Assembly (NCBI GenBank): GCA_025966315.1
Contig: JAOPUZ010000034.1
Span: forward strand, 1-64,000
Source of the DNA: Frankiales bacterium
GTDB lineage: Bacteria; Actinomycetota; Actinomycetes; Mycobacteriales; Jatrophihabitantaceae
DNA length: 64,000 bases
Direction: 5' to 3'
In this document: positions 20,845-31,256 of the stretch, one piece after another
How the letters are laid out: the number at the start of each line of letters is the position of its first letter
How positions within the stretch are numbered: the first letter of the stretch is position 1
Translations under genes and position numbers: made by a program
Notes under the pieces: generated by a model
Seen by the model: only the letters and a program-made list of their open reading frames with translations
What the model was told of the DNA's origin: nothing
The model's database searches: none

Positions 20845-23064
20845 ATGACCTTGAGAGTGCCCGGCTATCAGGTCGGTGAGTTGATCGGCCGAGGCAGTCA
20901 GGCTGTTGTCTTCGCCGGCACGGTGGCGCGCTCCGGTCCCATCGCCAGGTCGGGCCAGCGGCTGCGTTCGTCCCGCATGGCGCGGCTGGGCGCCATCCTC
21001 GAACCGGGGCAACCCGTGGCGCTCAAGCAGTTCAATCCGATCACCGGGGTTCCGTCGGTGCTGCGCGAGGCAGACCTGCTTCGTGCGGCGCGGGCCGAGG
21101 CTGCGCTGCTAGCCGTATTCGATCATCCCAACCTGATCAAGCTTTACGACTTCGTCGTCACCGAGTCCGACCTCATCCTGGTTACCGAGGGCGGCTCGTT
21201 GGCTCAGCTGCAGCGACGGCGCACGCGGCTGAGCCCGGCGGAGGTCGCAGCGGCACTCAGTCCAGTCGCGGCCGCGTTGGCCCACGTGCACGAGCAGGGT
21301 GTACGCCACGGTGACGTCAGCGCCGGCAACATCCTGTTCACGGCGGACGGGGATCCGAAGTTGGCCGATCTGGGTGTGGCCCGGCTGATCGGGCAGGGCA
21401 GCTCAGCTTTGGGGACGCCGGCCTACCTCGACCCGAGAGTGGCCCGCGGGGCTGAGGCCGATGCCGGCAGCGACGTGTTCGCACTTGCGGCGGTTGGGCT
21501 CCATGCCCTCACCGGCGCCGGCCCGTGGCACGCGGCGGGACCCTGCTCGGCTCGCGGCGCCAGGACCATCATGGGCGAGCTGACACGTGATGCGCGCGAG
21601 CCCGGCCTCGGTGCTGACGCGATGATTGCGCTTGCTCGCCGCGGGGATCTGTCTGATCTCGCCGAGCGGCTGCGTGGAGTTCCGGCCGCGGTGAGCGCGC
21701 CTCTGCTGCGGGCCCTGGACGTCCAAGGCGCGGCACGGGGTACGGCAGCTGAGTTCGCCCTCGACCTGGCCGCCGCGGCACTAGGCGGCTCGGTCACGCT
21801 GACCGCCGGTCGTATCCACCCGTCGGGTGCGCCCAACTCGAGGGCGAGTGGGGCCGAGCCGCACGAGATCGGCGCGGCTGGGAACGATCGGAGCGACGGC
21901 CAGTGGACACGGCTTTCGGTTCGCGCGGCGACTCCGACCGCGGGCGCCTCGACCTCAGCCAGCGCGACTCGCCCCGGCCAGACCAGGGCCGCCTCGACCA
22001 GGGCCGCCTCGACCAGGGCCGCCTCGACCTCGACCGCGGCCAGGTCGGCCGCGACCAGGTCGGCCGCGGCCAGGTCGACCACCGCCAGGTCGGCGATGGC
22101 CAACCCGTCAGCGGCGAGTAGTGCTGACGTCGTGAACAGATCAGCCAGGCCGGTCGCGCAGCCCCGAACAGCAACAAACGTAAGGCCATTCGCTCGCTCC
22201 GCACGAGGTCGGCACGCCGCGGATGCCCACGCGAACAGCACGGTTGGTACGGGCGTGAAGGTGGTCGGCGGTGTGCTGCGCTCACTCCTCGGCAGGCAGC
22301 GGGCGGGAGGCCGTCGGAAGCTCGCTGCGGTCGCAGCGGTCCTGCTTGCAGCCGCGGCCATCGTCACGGTCACGTTGGCACGGAACGCTGGACCGGCTGA
22401 AGCCGCGCGGGGCGCCGCCGGACGAGCGATGGCCACCGCAAGCATGACGGGAGCGGCCGGCCACTCTTCGCCGGCTATGGCGCCAGGCCGGCCGGCTACT
22501 ACGCCGAGCGGGGCGCCAACTACGCCAACGAAATCGAGGAGTTCGGACGTTGGCTCAGGGCTTGGCCGGGCTGCTGCCGGCGGCGTCGAAGCCGGCTCCA
22601 GGTCGGCCCCACCTGGGGCGCGGGCTTCCGCGGCCGTGGCGATCGGCGCGTTGAAGCATCTGGATGCGCTGCGAACGGATGCTTTCGGGCGTCGCGACCC
22701 GCACGTCCTGTCGGCGGTGTACGACTCCCGCTTGCTGCTCGATCAAGATGTCGCACAGCTCGAGCGGCTGGTACCGGTCGGGTGCGGCCTGATCGGCCTG
22801 AGGACCCGGTTCAGTTCCCTCGCCGTGAGTGCCAGCACGACTTCTCGCATCGAGCTTCAGGTCGACGAGGCTGTGTCCCCGGCGCGGCGCGCCTGCCCCC
22901 TCCGCACGCTAACTCCAGCGTCCGACGCCGCAGGATTGGCTGCCGCATCTCAGAATTCGGCGGCCGGCGGCGGGGCACGCCGGGTGGCGCTCGTGCTGCT
23001 TCGATCAGCGGCGGGCTGGCGAATCTCAGCGCAACGCGTAATCGATCCGGCCGCCACGGGGTGA
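20845..23064 (+). CDS. Membrane-anchored Ser/Thr protein kinase
   Basis: A 739-residue Hanks-type kinase. The glycine loop is GRGSQAVVF (15-23), but about 37 extra residues, Arg-rich and Ser-rich, separate it from the ATP-anchoring Lys61 (VALKQF). The catalytic loop reads HGDVSAGN (155-162) and the metal loop ADLGVA (Asp175), so the key Asp, Asn and Lys are kept although HRD is HGD. Residues 330-480 are low complexity (Ala/Ser/Thr/Arg) built from 15-base repeats. A single membrane segment (about 491-512) leads to an external domain of about 220 residues of no known type. The target and signal are unknown. Confidence 0.87.
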   Translation: MTLRVPGYQVGELIGRGSQAVVFAGTVARSGPIARSGQRLRSSRMARLGAILEPGQPVALKQFNPITGVPSVLREADLLRAARAEAALLAVFDHPNLIKLYDFVVTESDLILVTEGGSLAQLQRRRTRLSPAEVAAALSPVAAALAHVHEQGVRHGDVSAGNILFTADGDPKLADLGVARLIGQGSSALGTPAYLDPRVARGAEADAGSDVFALAAVGLHALTGAGPWHAAGPCSARGARTIMGELTRDAREPGLGADAMIALARRGDLSDLAERLRGVPAAVSAPLLRALDVQGAARGTAAEFALDLAAAALGGSVTLTAGRIHPSGAPNSRASGAEPHEIGAAGNDRSDGQWTRLSVRAATPTAGASTSASATRPGQTRAASTRAASTRAASTSTAARSAATRSAAARSTTARSAMANPSAASSADVVNRSARPVAQPRTATNVRPFARSARGRHAADAHANSTVGTGVKVVGGVLRSLLGRQRAGGRRKLAAVAAVLLAAAAIVTVTLARNAGPAEAARGAAGRAMATASMTGAAGHSSPAMAPGRPATTPSGAPTTPTKSRSSDVGSGLGRAAAGGVEAGSRSAPPGARASAAVAIGALKHLDALRTDAFGRRDPHVLSAVYDSRLLLDQDVAQLERLVPVGCGLIGLRTRFSSLAVSASTTSRIELQVDEAVSPARRACPLRTLTPASDAAGLAAASQNSAAGGGARRVALVLLRSAAGWRISAQRVIDPAATG
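21981..22095 (+). repeat. 15-base tandem repeats inside the kinase gene
   Basis: Three exact copies of GACCAGGGCCGCCTC run from 21981 to 22025. A second block of four variants of GCGGCCAGGTCGGCC follows at 22036-22095. They encode RAAST-type and ARSAA-type pentapeptides in the juxtamembrane linker. Units of 15 bases keep frame, so copy number could vary between strains. Confidence 0.8.
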
Positions 23065-23068
23065 TCGA

Positions 23069-23968
23069 TTAGTGGTCTATTGCCCACTGCAGGGCGGCCT
23101 TCAGATCGGAATGTCGGAACTCGTATCCGTGCTGACTGAGCGCTTCGGGGATGACCCGCTGGCTGGCCAGCACTCCTTCGTTGGCGAATTCACCGATAAC
23201 GAGCCGGATTCCGAAGGCGGGAGTTGGGAAGATAGCGGGGCGGTGCAGCACTTCACCTAGGCAGCGACTGAACTCGGCGTTTCGAACCGGCGACGGACCC
23301 ACGAGGTTAACCGGGCCGCTGAGATCGGATTCGAGCACGAATCGGATGGCCGCTATTTCGTCGGCCAGCGTTATCCACGATTGGTATTGCACGCCCGACC
23401 CCAGCTTGCCGCCGAGGCCGGCCTTGTAGAGCGGAATCAACTTGGCCATCAGCCCGCCCCTGGCCGACAACACCAAGCCGGTTCGCAAGAACGCCACGCG
23501 CACGCCCGCCGCCGCGGCCGGAGCGGTCGCTGCCTCCCAGGCCTGAACCAGACCGGCGAGAAAGCCGTCTCCGGCGGCAGCAGTTTCCGGCAGCGGTTGG
23601 TCGCCACGCTCACCATAGAAGCCGATTGCCGACGCCGACACGAACGCCCCAGGCCGCAGGTGCGGGTCCAGCCGGGCGATCGCGTCGGCGATGGTCTTCG
23701 TCGGCGACACCCGGGAGTCCAGCAGTAGACGCTTGTACTCGGTATTCCATCGCTTGTCCGCAATACCGGCCCCGGACAGGCTGAGCACGCAATCCACCCC
23801 GCTGATCGTCGCCGGATCCAGCTCGCCTCGACCGGGGCGCCATTGGACCTCGTTGGCGATCGTCGGCGGGCGGCGGACGAGCACGGTCAGTTCGTGTCCA
23901 TGTTCGGCCAACTCCGCCGAGATCGCTCGCCCCAGGAAGCCGGACGCGCCGGCAAGGACAACCTTCAC
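23069..23968 (-). CDS. TIGR01777-family epimerase/SDR protein
   Basis: A 299-residue extended short-chain dehydrogenase of the YfcH/TIGR01777 family. The NAD(P)-binding loop GASGFLGRAI is at residues 8-17. FVSASAIGFYGERGDQPL carries the Tyr of the family active region, and the C-terminus has the typical LVIGEFANEGVLASQRVIPEAL. The substrate is not established for the family. It converges with the kinase gene, only four bases apart, and lies upstream of nothing in its own direction. Confidence 0.88.
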   Translation of the reverse strand: MKVVLAGASGFLGRAISAELAEHGHELTVLVRRPPTIANEVQWRPGRGELDPATISGVDCVLSLSGAGIADKRWNTEYKRLLLDSRVSPTKTIADAIARLDPHLRPGAFVSASAIGFYGERGDQPLPETAAAGDGFLAGLVQAWEAATAPAAAAGVRVAFLRTGLVLSARGGLMAKLIPLYKAGLGGKLGSGVQYQSWITLADEIAAIRFVLESDLSGPVNLVGPSPVRNAEFSRCLGEVLHRPAIFPTPAFGIRLVIGEFANEGVLASQRVIPEALSQHGYEFRHSDLKAALQWAIDH

Positions 23969-24059
23969 GTCCGACCTCCTGATGGTGCTTCTAAGGGCTA
24001 GCCCATCGCGCGGTTAGGAGCGATCGAGCCGATCGAGTCTGGCCAAGCGAGTGCCCCGA

Positions 24060-25556
24060 TCAGCTCAGTCCAAGCGCACGCTCGAAGGCACCGGCCTCGA
24101 GTCGCTCCTTGATCGTGGTCAGGAACCGCGCCGCGTCCCCGCCATCGACGATCCGGTGGTCATACGACAGGGCCAGGTACACCATCGAACGAATGGCAAT
24201 CGTCTCGCCCAGGTTCTCGTCGTCGATCACCACGGGACGCTTGACGACAGCACCGGTACCCAGGATGGCTACCTGGGGCTGGTTGATGATCGGCGTATCG
24301 AACAGGGCGCCGCGGCTGCCGGTGTTGGTGAGGGTGAACGTGCCGCCACCCAACTCATCCGGGCTGACCTTGTTCGTACGAGTGCGGTCGGCCAGATCGG
24401 CGATCTTGCGCGCCACGCCGGCCAGATTCAGATCGCCGGCGTTGTGGATCACCGGCACCAGCAGGCCGCGCTCGGTGTCCACCGCGATGCCCAGGTGCTC
24501 GGCCTCGTGGTAAGTCACCGTGCCCGCTTCGGTGTCCACCGACGAGTTCACGTTCGGGTGTGCCTTCAGCGCCTCGACGGCGGCCACCGCGAAGAACGGC
24601 AGGAACGACAGCTTCACGCCTTCGCGGCGTTCAAAGTCGGCTTTGGCCGCGGCACGCAGTCGCGCAATACGGGTGATGTCGACCTCGACCACCGTGGTGA
24701 GCTGAGCCGATACGTGCAGCGACTCGACCATCCGGGCGGCAATGACCTGGCGCAGGCGCGAGAGCTTGACCGTCTGTCCGCGAAGCGGCGACGCCGGGCT
24801 GCTGGCTACCGGTGCGGCGCTTGCCGCCGCCGGCTGGGCGGCCGGCGGGGTTGCCGCTTCTTCAGCGCGGGTGCGGGCAGCCTCGGCGGCGGCGAGAACG
24901 TCCGACTTTCGAATCCGGCCGCCGACGCCGGTGCCGCTGACGGAGTTCAGGTCGACGCCGTGCTCGCTGGCCAGTTTGCGCACCAGGGGAGTGACGTACG
25001 TCCCGGCGATCTCGTCGTCGCTGTCGTCGGAATCGGCGCTTGCCGGAACCGAAACCGGTGGTGCCGGCGCGGCGGCCGGGGGTGGCGGCGCGGGCTGAGT
25101 GGTGGCCGGCGGTGGCACCGAGGCCGGCGCAGCCGGCGCGGCAGCAGCCGGAGCGGGCGCGGCCGGGGCAGCCGGGGGTGGTGTGGCGGCGACGGGCGCA
25201 GGCTCGGGAGTCGGGGCCGGCTCAGCCGGTGCGGCGGGCGCTGGTGCGGCTGCCGGTGCTGCTTCTGCGGCGGCCGGTTCGGCCGGAGCCGGTGCGGGGG
25301 CACCACCCGATGCGTCGGCCGCGTCCCCGATGACCGCCAGTTCCACCCCGACTTCGACCGTCTCGTCCTCAGCGACCTTGATCGACGTGAGCACGCCGGA
25401 AGCGGGCGAGGGGACTTCGGTGTCGACCTTGTCGGTGGAGACCTCGAGCAATGGCTCGTCGGCCGTGACCTGGTCGCCCTCCTTCTTCAACCACCGCGTG
25501 ACGGTTCCTTCGGTCACGCTCTCACCGAGGCGCGGCATGGTCACTGAGACCGGCAT
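24060..25556 (-). CDS. sucB: Dihydrolipoamide acyltransferase (E2) of a 2-oxoacid dehydrogenase
   Basis: E2 carries acyl groups on a lipoyl arm and passes them to coenzyme A. The 498-residue protein has one lipoyl domain with Lys43 (STDKVDTE), a long Ala/Pro-rich flexible linker (about 85-175), a peripheral subunit-binding domain ([17 protein letters not shown]) and the catalytic domain ending in [16 protein letters not shown] with the active His. It has one lipoyl domain, where several actinobacterial homologues have two or more. Pyruvate and 2-oxoglutarate types cannot be told apart here; the mycobacterial counterpart is called dlaT. It follows lpd by 94 bases on the same strand. Confidence 0.93.
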   Translation of the reverse strand: MPVSVTMPRLGESVTEGTVTRWLKKEGDQVTADEPLLEVSTDKVDTEVPSPASGVLTSIKVAEDETVEVGVELAVIGDAADASGGAPAPAPAEPAAAEAAPAAAPAPAAPAEPAPTPEPAPVAATPPPAAPAAPAPAAAAPAAPASVPPPATTQPAPPPPAAAPAPPVSVPASADSDDSDDEIAGTYVTPLVRKLASEHGVDLNSVSGTGVGGRIRKSDVLAAAEAARTRAEEAATPPAAQPAAASAAPVASSPASPLRGQTVKLSRLRQVIAARMVESLHVSAQLTTVVEVDITRIARLRAAAKADFERREGVKLSFLPFFAVAAVEALKAHPNVNSSVDTEAGTVTYHEAEHLGIAVDTERGLLVPVIHNAGDLNLAGVARKIADLADRTRTNKVSPDELGGGTFTLTNTGSRGALFDTPIINQPQVAILGTGAVVKRPVVIDDENLGETIAIRSMVYLALSYDHRIVDGGDAARFLTTIKERLEAGAFERALGLS

Positions 25557-25650
25557 GTCCTATGACTCCTTTATCGATAAGGGAAACGCTGTGCTCGCAT
25601 CGTTGACGACGTCACGGTGCGGATCCGTCGCCGGCCGGGGCCGGCCCGGC

Positions 25651-27030
25651 TTACTCGTGAACGTGCAGCGGCTTGCCGGCGAGCAGCATGTGCGCTTCGC
25701 CGATCGCCTCGGACTGCGTCGGGTGCGGGTGCACCAGCTGAGCCACTTCACTGGGCAGGGCCTCCCAGTTGTAGATCAACTGAGCTTCGGCGATCAGCTC
25801 GCCGACCCGGTCACCGACGATGTGGATACCCACCACCGGGCCGTCCTGCTGGGCGATCAGCTTGACCGCGCCCTTGGTGTTCAGGATCGCGCTGCGTCCA
25901 TTGCCGGACAGGTCGTACGTCACCGTCTTGATGCCGTCCGCGCCGTACTTCTCGGCCGCTTGGGCCTGGGTGAGGCCGACCGACGCCACCTCGGGTTGGG
26001 AGTACGTGATGCGCGGCACGCCGGCGTAGTCGATCGGCGCGACGGGAAGGCCGGCGATCTGCTCCGCCACCATGATTCCCTCGGCGAAGCCGACGTGGGC
26101 CAACTGCAAGGTCGGGATCAGATCGCCGACGGCGTAAACCCCGTCCACGCTCGTGCGGCAGTACTCGTCGACGATCACGAAGCCGCGGTCCATGGTCACA
26201 CCGGCCTGCTCGTACCCGAGATCGGCCGACACCGGCCCGCGGCCGACCGCCACCAGCATCAGTTCGGCTTCCAGGGTCTCGCCGTTCTCCAGGGTTACTC
26301 GTACACCGGTGTCGGTCTTCTCGACCCCGGCGAAACGCGCACCCAGCTTGAAGTTGATGCCCCGGCGGCGAAAAGCCCGCTCGAGCAGCTTGGAATTGTC
26401 CTCATCCTCGAGCGGCACCAGGTGCGGCAGCGCCTCGACGATGGTCACCTCGCTGCCGAAGGACTTCCACGCACTGGCGAACTCGACGCCGATCACGCCG
26501 CCGCCCAGCACGATCGCACTCGTCGGCACGTGGTCGAGCACCAGCGCGTGGTCACTGGCGATCACCCGCTGACCGTCCACCTCGAGGCCCGGCAGCGTGC
26601 GTGAATAGGAGCCGGTCGCGAGAATGACGTTGGTGCCGGTGTACGTGTCGTCGCCGACCGCAACTGTCTTCGCCCCGACCAGCCGGCCGGAGCCCTCCAC
26701 GATCTGGATGCCACGGGACTTGATCAGCCCGGTCAGGCCTTTCCAGTTCTTCGAGATCACGCCGTCCTTGTACTTGTGGACGCCCGCCATGTCGATGCCC
26801 TCGAAGGTGGCGTTCACGCCGAACTGGGCGCTCTCACGGGCGCCGTCGGCGATCTCACCGGCGTGCAGCAGCGCCTTGGTGGGGATGCAGCCACGGTGCA
26901 GACAGGTACCGCCGACCTTGTCCTTCTCGATCAGCACCACGCTCTTGCCAAGCTCGGCCGCCCGCAGCGCCGCTGCGTACCCACCGCTCCCGCCACCCAG
27001 GATGACCAGATCACAGGTGTTGTCTGCCAC
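25651..27030 (-). CDS. lpd: Dihydrolipoyl dehydrogenase (E3)
   Basis: E3 re-oxidises the lipoyl arm of E2, passing electrons through FAD to NAD+. The 459-residue protein begins VADNTCDLVILGGGSGGYAA with the FAD-binding loop, then has the redox disulfide GGTCLHRGCIPTK, an NAD-binding loop at LGGGVIGVEFA, and the C-terminal HPHPTQSEAIGEAH with the catalytic His-Glu pair. GTG 27030 is chosen because GGGAGA lies about seven bases upstream and homology starts directly after it; an earlier ATG adds 17 unrelated residues. It forms a unit with the E2 gene, and its product could also serve glycine cleavage. Confidence 0.96.
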   Translation of the reverse strand: MADNTCDLVILGGGSGGYAAALRAAELGKSVVLIEKDKVGGTCLHRGCIPTKALLHAGEIADGARESAQFGVNATFEGIDMAGVHKYKDGVISKNWKGLTGLIKSRGIQIVEGSGRLVGAKTVAVGDDTYTGTNVILATGSYSRTLPGLEVDGQRVIASDHALVLDHVPTSAIVLGGGVIGVEFASAWKSFGSEVTIVEALPHLVPLEDEDNSKLLERAFRRRGINFKLGARFAGVEKTDTGVRVTLENGETLEAELMLVAVGRGPVSADLGYEQAGVTMDRGFVIVDEYCRTSVDGVYAVGDLIPTLQLAHVGFAEGIMVAEQIAGLPVAPIDYAGVPRITYSQPEVASVGLTQAQAAEKYGADGIKTVTYDLSGNGRSAILNTKGAVKLIAQQDGPVVGIHIVGDRVGELIAEAQLIYNWEALPSEVAQLVHPHPTQSEAIGEAHMLLAGKPLHVHE

Positions 27031-27286
27031 GAGGATGTCTCCCTGCTCCGGGCCCTCAGGCCCCCATCGATGAAGTTTCACCTTGTTATGTGTAGCCGTT
27101 GTCTGTAGCCGTTTCGGGCCTCTACCATCTTGTCACTTCGAGCGGCCGGCAGGTGCACCCGGGCTCGCGCTGCTGGCTGGTGCTGGCTCAGCTGCTGGCC
27201 AGGGCTTACATCCGGATGGGACCATCGACAGCGACCGTCGCCTGGCGGTTGTCGTCGTGGCTGTGTCGTCCGGATCGAGGTCCGCA

Positions 27287-27610
27287 ATGGGAATGTTCGG
27301 CCGTCTGGGCCGTCGCGGTGGCCGCGGGGACGGTCGGCTGCGAACTGGCACCAGCGACGATGCCCGCCATTTGGAGCAGTTCATCTCGACCAGGACGGGC
27401 GTCGAGGCGTACGTCGAACCGCGTACGACTGTGACGGACACGACGATCCTGCTGGTCGCCCACGACGGTGAATGGACGCGTCGGCGGGTGGACGGCCCAC
27501 GTGGGGCGTCCGACTTCGCCCGCAAGCAGTCAATCCCGCTCTACGACGCAGCCGTGGTCGGTTATCCGCAGCGCATGCGTGACTACAACCAGCGCAACAA
27601 ACGGCGCTGA
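27287..27610 (+). CDS. Small conserved actinobacterial protein, function unknown
   Basis: A roughly 107-residue basic protein. A Gly/Arg-rich start (MGMFGRLGRRGGRGDGR) leads into a compact domain with HLEQFISTRTGVEAYVEPRT, LLVAHDGEWTRRRV and a conserved-looking end YDAAVVGYPQRMRDYNQRNKRR. This protein type commonly lies between lpd and pepA in actinobacteria, but I know no function. GAGG precedes ATG 27287; ATG 27293 is an equally possible start. Earlier in-frame codons give low-quality sequence. The upstream 256 bases to lpd hold no other gene. Confidence 0.65.
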   Translation: MGMFGRLGRRGGRGDGRLRTGTSDDARHLEQFISTRTGVEAYVEPRTTVTDTTILLVAHDGEWTRRRVDGPRGASDFARKQSIPLYDAAVVGYPQRMRDYNQRNKRR

Positions 27611-27659
27611 AGGATCGGCACGGACCGGCACGGATCTGAACGCGCGACGGGTCGAGTGC

Positions 27660-29204
27660 TCAGCCACCGGCCAGGTCGGTGAGCGTGGCCAGGATCGTCC
27701 GCACGATGGCTCCCGTACCGCCGCGCGCGTTGTAGCCGCTCGCCGAATTGGCGAACGATGGCCCGGCGATGTCGAGGTGTACCCACTCGACGCCCTCAGC
27801 GACGAATTCGGCCAGGAACAGACCCGCGACGAGCATCGAACCCCAGCGTTCCTTGGGCAGGTTCGTGATGTCGGCAACCGGTGAATCGAGTCCTGCCCGC
27901 AGCGCCGGCGGTAACGGCATAGCCCAAACCGACTCGCCGGCCACGGCGGCCAGGCCGGCGACTCGATCGCGGAAGTCTTCGCTGCCCATCACTCCGCTGG
28001 TGCTCGGACCCAGCGCCACCAGTTGGCCACCGGTGAGCGTCGAGGTCTCGATCAGGAAGTCAGGGACGTCCTCGCAGGCCCGCAACAGCGCGTCGGCCAG
28101 GATCAGCCGGCCCTCCGCGTCGGTGTCGTCCACCTCGACCGTCCGGCCGTCACGCAGGGTCAGGACGTCGGAGGGCCGGTAGGACGAGCCCGACACCGCG
28201 TTCTCGGCCATCGGCACCGTCGCCGTCACCTCGACCGGCAGCCGCAGTTGCGCGGCGGCAATCACGGACGAGATGACGGCGGCCGCGCCGCCCATATCGG
28301 ACTTCATCTGCGCCATCATCGCGACCTTCAGGTTCAGGCCGCCGGTGTCGAACGTGATGCCCTTGCCGACGAGGGCCACCCGGGCCCTGGGCCGGGGCGG
28401 CGAATACGTGATCCGCACCATCCGCGGCGGGGTTGCCGATCCGGCGCCGACCGCGAGGACGCCACCGAAGCCGCCGCGGGCCAGCTTGCGCTCGTCCAGC
28501 ACCTCGACCGAAAGGCCCGCGGCCTCGGCACGCCGCCGGGCGTAGTCGGCGAACGTCACCGGGTTCAGGACGCTGGCGGGGATGTTCACCAGATCGCGAG
28601 TCGCGTTGACCGCCTCGGCGATGGTGCGGGCCCGCCGTAGGGTCGCGCGCGCCGCCCGGTCGGCGGGGTCGGCCACCACGATCTGCACGCGACGGAGCTT
28701 GCTCGGCGTCGCCCCTGACTTGTAATGCTGGAAGCGGTAGCTGCCGAGCAAGGCGCCTTCGGCGATGGCGGAAACCAGCGCCGGGTCCGTCCCATCGCCG
28801 ATCGCGATCGTCACCCGGCGCGCGGAGCTGATCGTGCGGACCACTGAGCCGACGGCGCGGCGCACCGATTCCAGGTCGAGGGCCGGCAAGCCGTCGCCGT
28901 CGGCCACCTTGCCGAGCCCGACCGCGACGACCACCGGCACGTCCAGCAAGCCCAGCGTCGGTATCTTCACCAGCTCGTCCGTTCGGCCGCCGGCGTCTAC
29001 CGCCCGAAGCGCGGCTAGCAGCCGGCCGCCCAGCGCGGTGTCGGCAAGCCCGGCGCCTGGGGCCAGCGCCAGACCACCCGAACCGGCCACGGTACCGACC
29101 ACCAGCAGGTCCGCGCCGAGCGAGCCCGTACCGGACACCAAGGCCAGTTGCGGCAACGGAGAACCCTCGGTCAGCCCGCTCAACAACGTGCCTGGCTTCG
29201 TCAT
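27660..29204 (-). CDS. pepA: Leucyl aminopeptidase (M17)
   Basis: A cytosolic two-metal aminopeptidase of 514 residues. The C-terminal catalytic domain has the metal-binding Lys and Asp in [14 protein letters not shown], a further Asp in [11 protein letters not shown], and the signature [15 protein letters not shown] with the Asp-Glu metal ligands. The residue before that motif is Asp where Asn is more usual (NTDAEGR), probably tolerated. The N-terminal half is the poorly conserved M17 domain. ATG 29204 starts MTKPGTLLS, preferable to an upstream codon. It is divergent from gcvT with a 67-base shared promoter gap. Confidence 0.95.
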   Translation of the reverse strand: MTKPGTLLSGLTEGSPLPQLALVSGTGSLGADLLVVGTVAGSGGLALAPGAGLADTALGGRLLAALRAVDAGGRTDELVKIPTLGLLDVPVVVAVGLGKVADGDGLPALDLESVRRAVGSVVRTISSARRVTIAIGDGTDPALVSAIAEGALLGSYRFQHYKSGATPSKLRRVQIVVADPADRAARATLRRARTIAEAVNATRDLVNIPASVLNPVTFADYARRRAEAAGLSVEVLDERKLARGGFGGVLAVGAGSATPPRMVRITYSPPRPRARVALVGKGITFDTGGLNLKVAMMAQMKSDMGGAAAVISSVIAAAQLRLPVEVTATVPMAENAVSGSSYRPSDVLTLRDGRTVEVDDTDAEGRLILADALLRACEDVPDFLIETSTLTGGQLVALGPSTSGVMGSEDFRDRVAGLAAVAGESVWAMPLPPALRAGLDSPVADITNLPKERWGSMLVAGLFLAEFVAEGVEWVHLDIAGPSFANSASGYNARGGTGAIVRTILATLTDLAGG

Positions 29205-29271
29205 GGCCGCCACTGTATGTGACCGCGATGCCAGCATCCGCGCCGCGTCTGGCGCTCGGTACGGTTACGCC

Positions 29272-30381
29272 ATGACCGGACTGCGCCATTCTCCATTGCA
29301 CGATCGTCACGTCGATCTCGGAGCGAAGATGGCGGACTTCGGCGGATGGGAAATGCCCATCGAGTACGGGGCGTCCGGGGGCGGCGTACTGGCCGAACAC
29401 GCGGCGGTGCGTGAGGCGGTCGGCGTTTTCGACGTCTCGCACCTGGGCAAAGCCACGGTGGCGGGAGCGCGTGCCCGTGATTTCGTGAATCGGTGCCTGA
29501 CCGCTGACCTCGGCCGCATCTCGAGCGGCCAAGCGCAGTACACCTTGTGCTGCGCTGATGACGGTGGCGTCATCGACGACGTGTTCAGCTACCTCGTCTC
29601 CGACGAGGAGGTCTTCCTGATGCCGAACGCCGCCAACGCCGACGAGGTGATCGAGCTGATTGCGGACGCAGCGCCGCACGGGGTGCGGGTCACCAACCAG
29701 CACACCGATTTCGCGGTTATCGCGGTACAGGGACCGCGCTCGGCCGAGGTACTGCAGGCACTGGACCTGCCCTCGGACATGAAATACGTGTCCTTCGTGG
29801 ACACCGATTTCGATGGCCGCCCGGTTCGGGTCTGCCGTACCGGCTACACGGGCGAGCACGGGTACGAGCTCATCCCGGCCTGGTCGGACGCAGCGGCGTT
29901 GTGGGATGCGTTGACCCAAACCGCGCGGCAATTCGGCGGGATGCCCGCCGGCCTGGGCGCGCGCGACACGCTGCGGACCGAAATGGGCTACCCGTTACAC
30001 GGACAGGACCTGTCGCGCGCCATCACACCGGTACAGGCCGGGTCGAGCTGGGCGGTGGGGTGGCAGAAGGCCGAGTTCTGGGGACGGGACGCCCTGCTCG
30101 CCGAACGAGCCAGCGGTGCGTCCCGGCGGCTGCGTGGTCTGGCCGTCACCGGCCGTGGCATTCCCCGAGCCCATATGCCGGTGGTGGACGGTGCCGGGAT
30201 CTTGATCGGTGAGACCACGTCCGGCACCTTCTCGCCGACCTTGAAACATGGCATCGCGCTGGCGTTGCTGGATTCAGCCGCCGGCCTCGAGGTCGACAGC
30301 CTGGTGTCCATCGACGTACGCGGCCGGTTCATCCCGGCCGCGGTGGTGGCGTTGCCGATGGTGCCATCGCACGTCCGCTGA
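29272..30381 (+). CDS. gcvT: Aminomethyltransferase, glycine cleavage T-protein
   Basis: GcvT takes the aminomethyl group from lipoylated H-protein to tetrahydrofolate, releasing ammonia. The 369-residue protein opens with the typical [26 protein letters not shown] and has [43 protein letters not shown] and [19 protein letters not shown], which mark a true GcvT rather than the related YgfZ. The start is ATG 29272, close after the pepA promoter region. No gcvH or gcvP is in the window. It converges with the cobalamin operon. Confidence 0.95.
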   Translation: MTGLRHSPLHDRHVDLGAKMADFGGWEMPIEYGASGGGVLAEHAAVREAVGVFDVSHLGKATVAGARARDFVNRCLTADLGRISSGQAQYTLCCADDGGVIDDVFSYLVSDEEVFLMPNAANADEVIELIADAAPHGVRVTNQHTDFAVIAVQGPRSAEVLQALDLPSDMKYVSFVDTDFDGRPVRVCRTGYTGEHGYELIPAWSDAAALWDALTQTARQFGGMPAGLGARDTLRTEMGYPLHGQDLSRAITPVQAGSSWAVGWQKAEFWGRDALLAERASGASRRLRGLAVTGRGIPRAHMPVVDGAGILIGETTSGTFSPTLKHGIALALLDSAAGLEVDSLVSIDVRGRFIPAAVVALPMVPSHVR

Positions 30382-30382
30382 A

Positions 30383-30446
30383 CCGTTGCGCCGACCGGCC
30401 GTTGTGCCTATCTGCCGTTGCGCCTACCGGTCGCCGGCTTACCGGT
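30383..30446. repeat. Three imperfect 16-base repeats and a short stem between gcvT and cobS
   Basis: Units at 30383-30398, 30399-30414 and 30415-30430 share CCGTTG(C/T)GCC. The last overlaps ACCGGT (30426-30431), which can pair with ACCGGT (30441-30446) to form a weak stem between the convergent genes. A terminator role is possible but not shown. Confidence 0.4.
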
Positions 30447-30466
30447 TACGGCAACCCGGCTACCGG

Positions 30467-31255
30467 CTATCGCGCGCTCAGCACGATCAGCGCGGCGGCC
30501 GTGGACAGCTCGCACAGCGCGCCCATGACATCGCCGGTCACGCCGCCCAGTCGCTGGATCAGATGTCGTAACAGCAGCGCACACAACCCGGCGACGAGCG
30601 CCAGCGCAATAACCGTGCGCAGCGTCGCGGGCCACCAGCTCTGCTCGAACGCGTTCGAGCACGCCAGCGCCGCGCCAGCCAGGATCGCCCACCAGACCGG
30701 CGGCCAGCCGCGGCGAACCGTCCCGGCCACCATCGCCCCCAGACCGTCAGGTCGAGCCGCTGGTACGCCGGTCAAGCAGCACCAGGTGATGGCCGTCCGG
30801 CCGATGCCCAGCGCCAGGACCAATTCCCACCAGCGATGGGAACCGACCAGGGCCCGGGTGGCGGCCACCTCGAGCAGCAGGGTCAACACCACGGCGGCAA
30901 CGCCGAGCGGCCCAACCTCCGGCGAGGCCATGATGCGCAACGCCCGGTCGCGGTCGGCGTAGGACGCCAGCGCGTCGGTGGTGTCGGCCAACCCGTCGAT
31001 GTGCAACCCACGGGTCAACAACACCAATAGGGCCACCACCAGCACAGCCACGACCAGCGGATCCAACCCCGTCTGAGCCAGTCCGTAACCGGCCGCCGAC
31101 ACGAACCCGCCGAGCAGCAGGCCGACCGCAGGTGCGCTGGCCATCGCCGTGGCCGCCGTCCGGCGGTCCACCCGTCCAGTCGGCAAGGGCAGCACGGTCA
31201 GCGTGCTCAACGCCAGGCGTGGTGCGTCCAGACGTCGGGTGGCGGCCAGCTTCAC
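30467..31255 (-). CDS. cobS: Adenosylcobinamide-GDP ribazoletransferase
   Basis: CobS joins alpha-ribazole (phosphate) to adenosylcobinamide-GDP at the membrane, the last assembly step of cobalamin. The 262-residue, highly hydrophobic protein has the family motif LHIDGLADTTDAL with its acidic residues about one third of the way in, and MASPEVGPLGVAA. It is the last gene of the riboswitch-controlled operon; its ATG begins one base after the cobT stop codon. With cobU and cobT it completes the nucleotide loop, so imported cobinamide can be turned into cobalamin. None of the early corrin-ring genes is present here. Confidence 0.94.
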   Translation of the reverse strand: MKLAATRRLDAPRLALSTLTVLPLPTGRVDRRTAATAMASAPAVGLLLGGFVSAAGYGLAQTGLDPLVVAVLVVALLVLLTRGLHIDGLADTTDALASYADRDRALRIMASPEVGPLGVAAVVLTLLLEVAATRALVGSHRWWELVLALGIGRTAITWCCLTGVPAARPDGLGAMVAGTVRRGWPPVWWAILAGAALACSNAFEQSWWPATLRTVIALALVAGLCALLLRHLIQRLGGVTGDVMGALCELSTAAALIVLSAR

Positions 31256-31256
31256 C

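Noticed and set aside
20845-21420. Reading the kinase as an inactive pseudokinase because of HGD and DLG
   Set aside because: The catalytic Asp157, Asn162, metal-binding Asp175 and Lys61 are all present.
28150-29931. A 593-codon minus frame across pepA and gcvT
   Set aside because: It overlaps two certain genes in other frames and has Arg/Gly-rich low-quality sequence.
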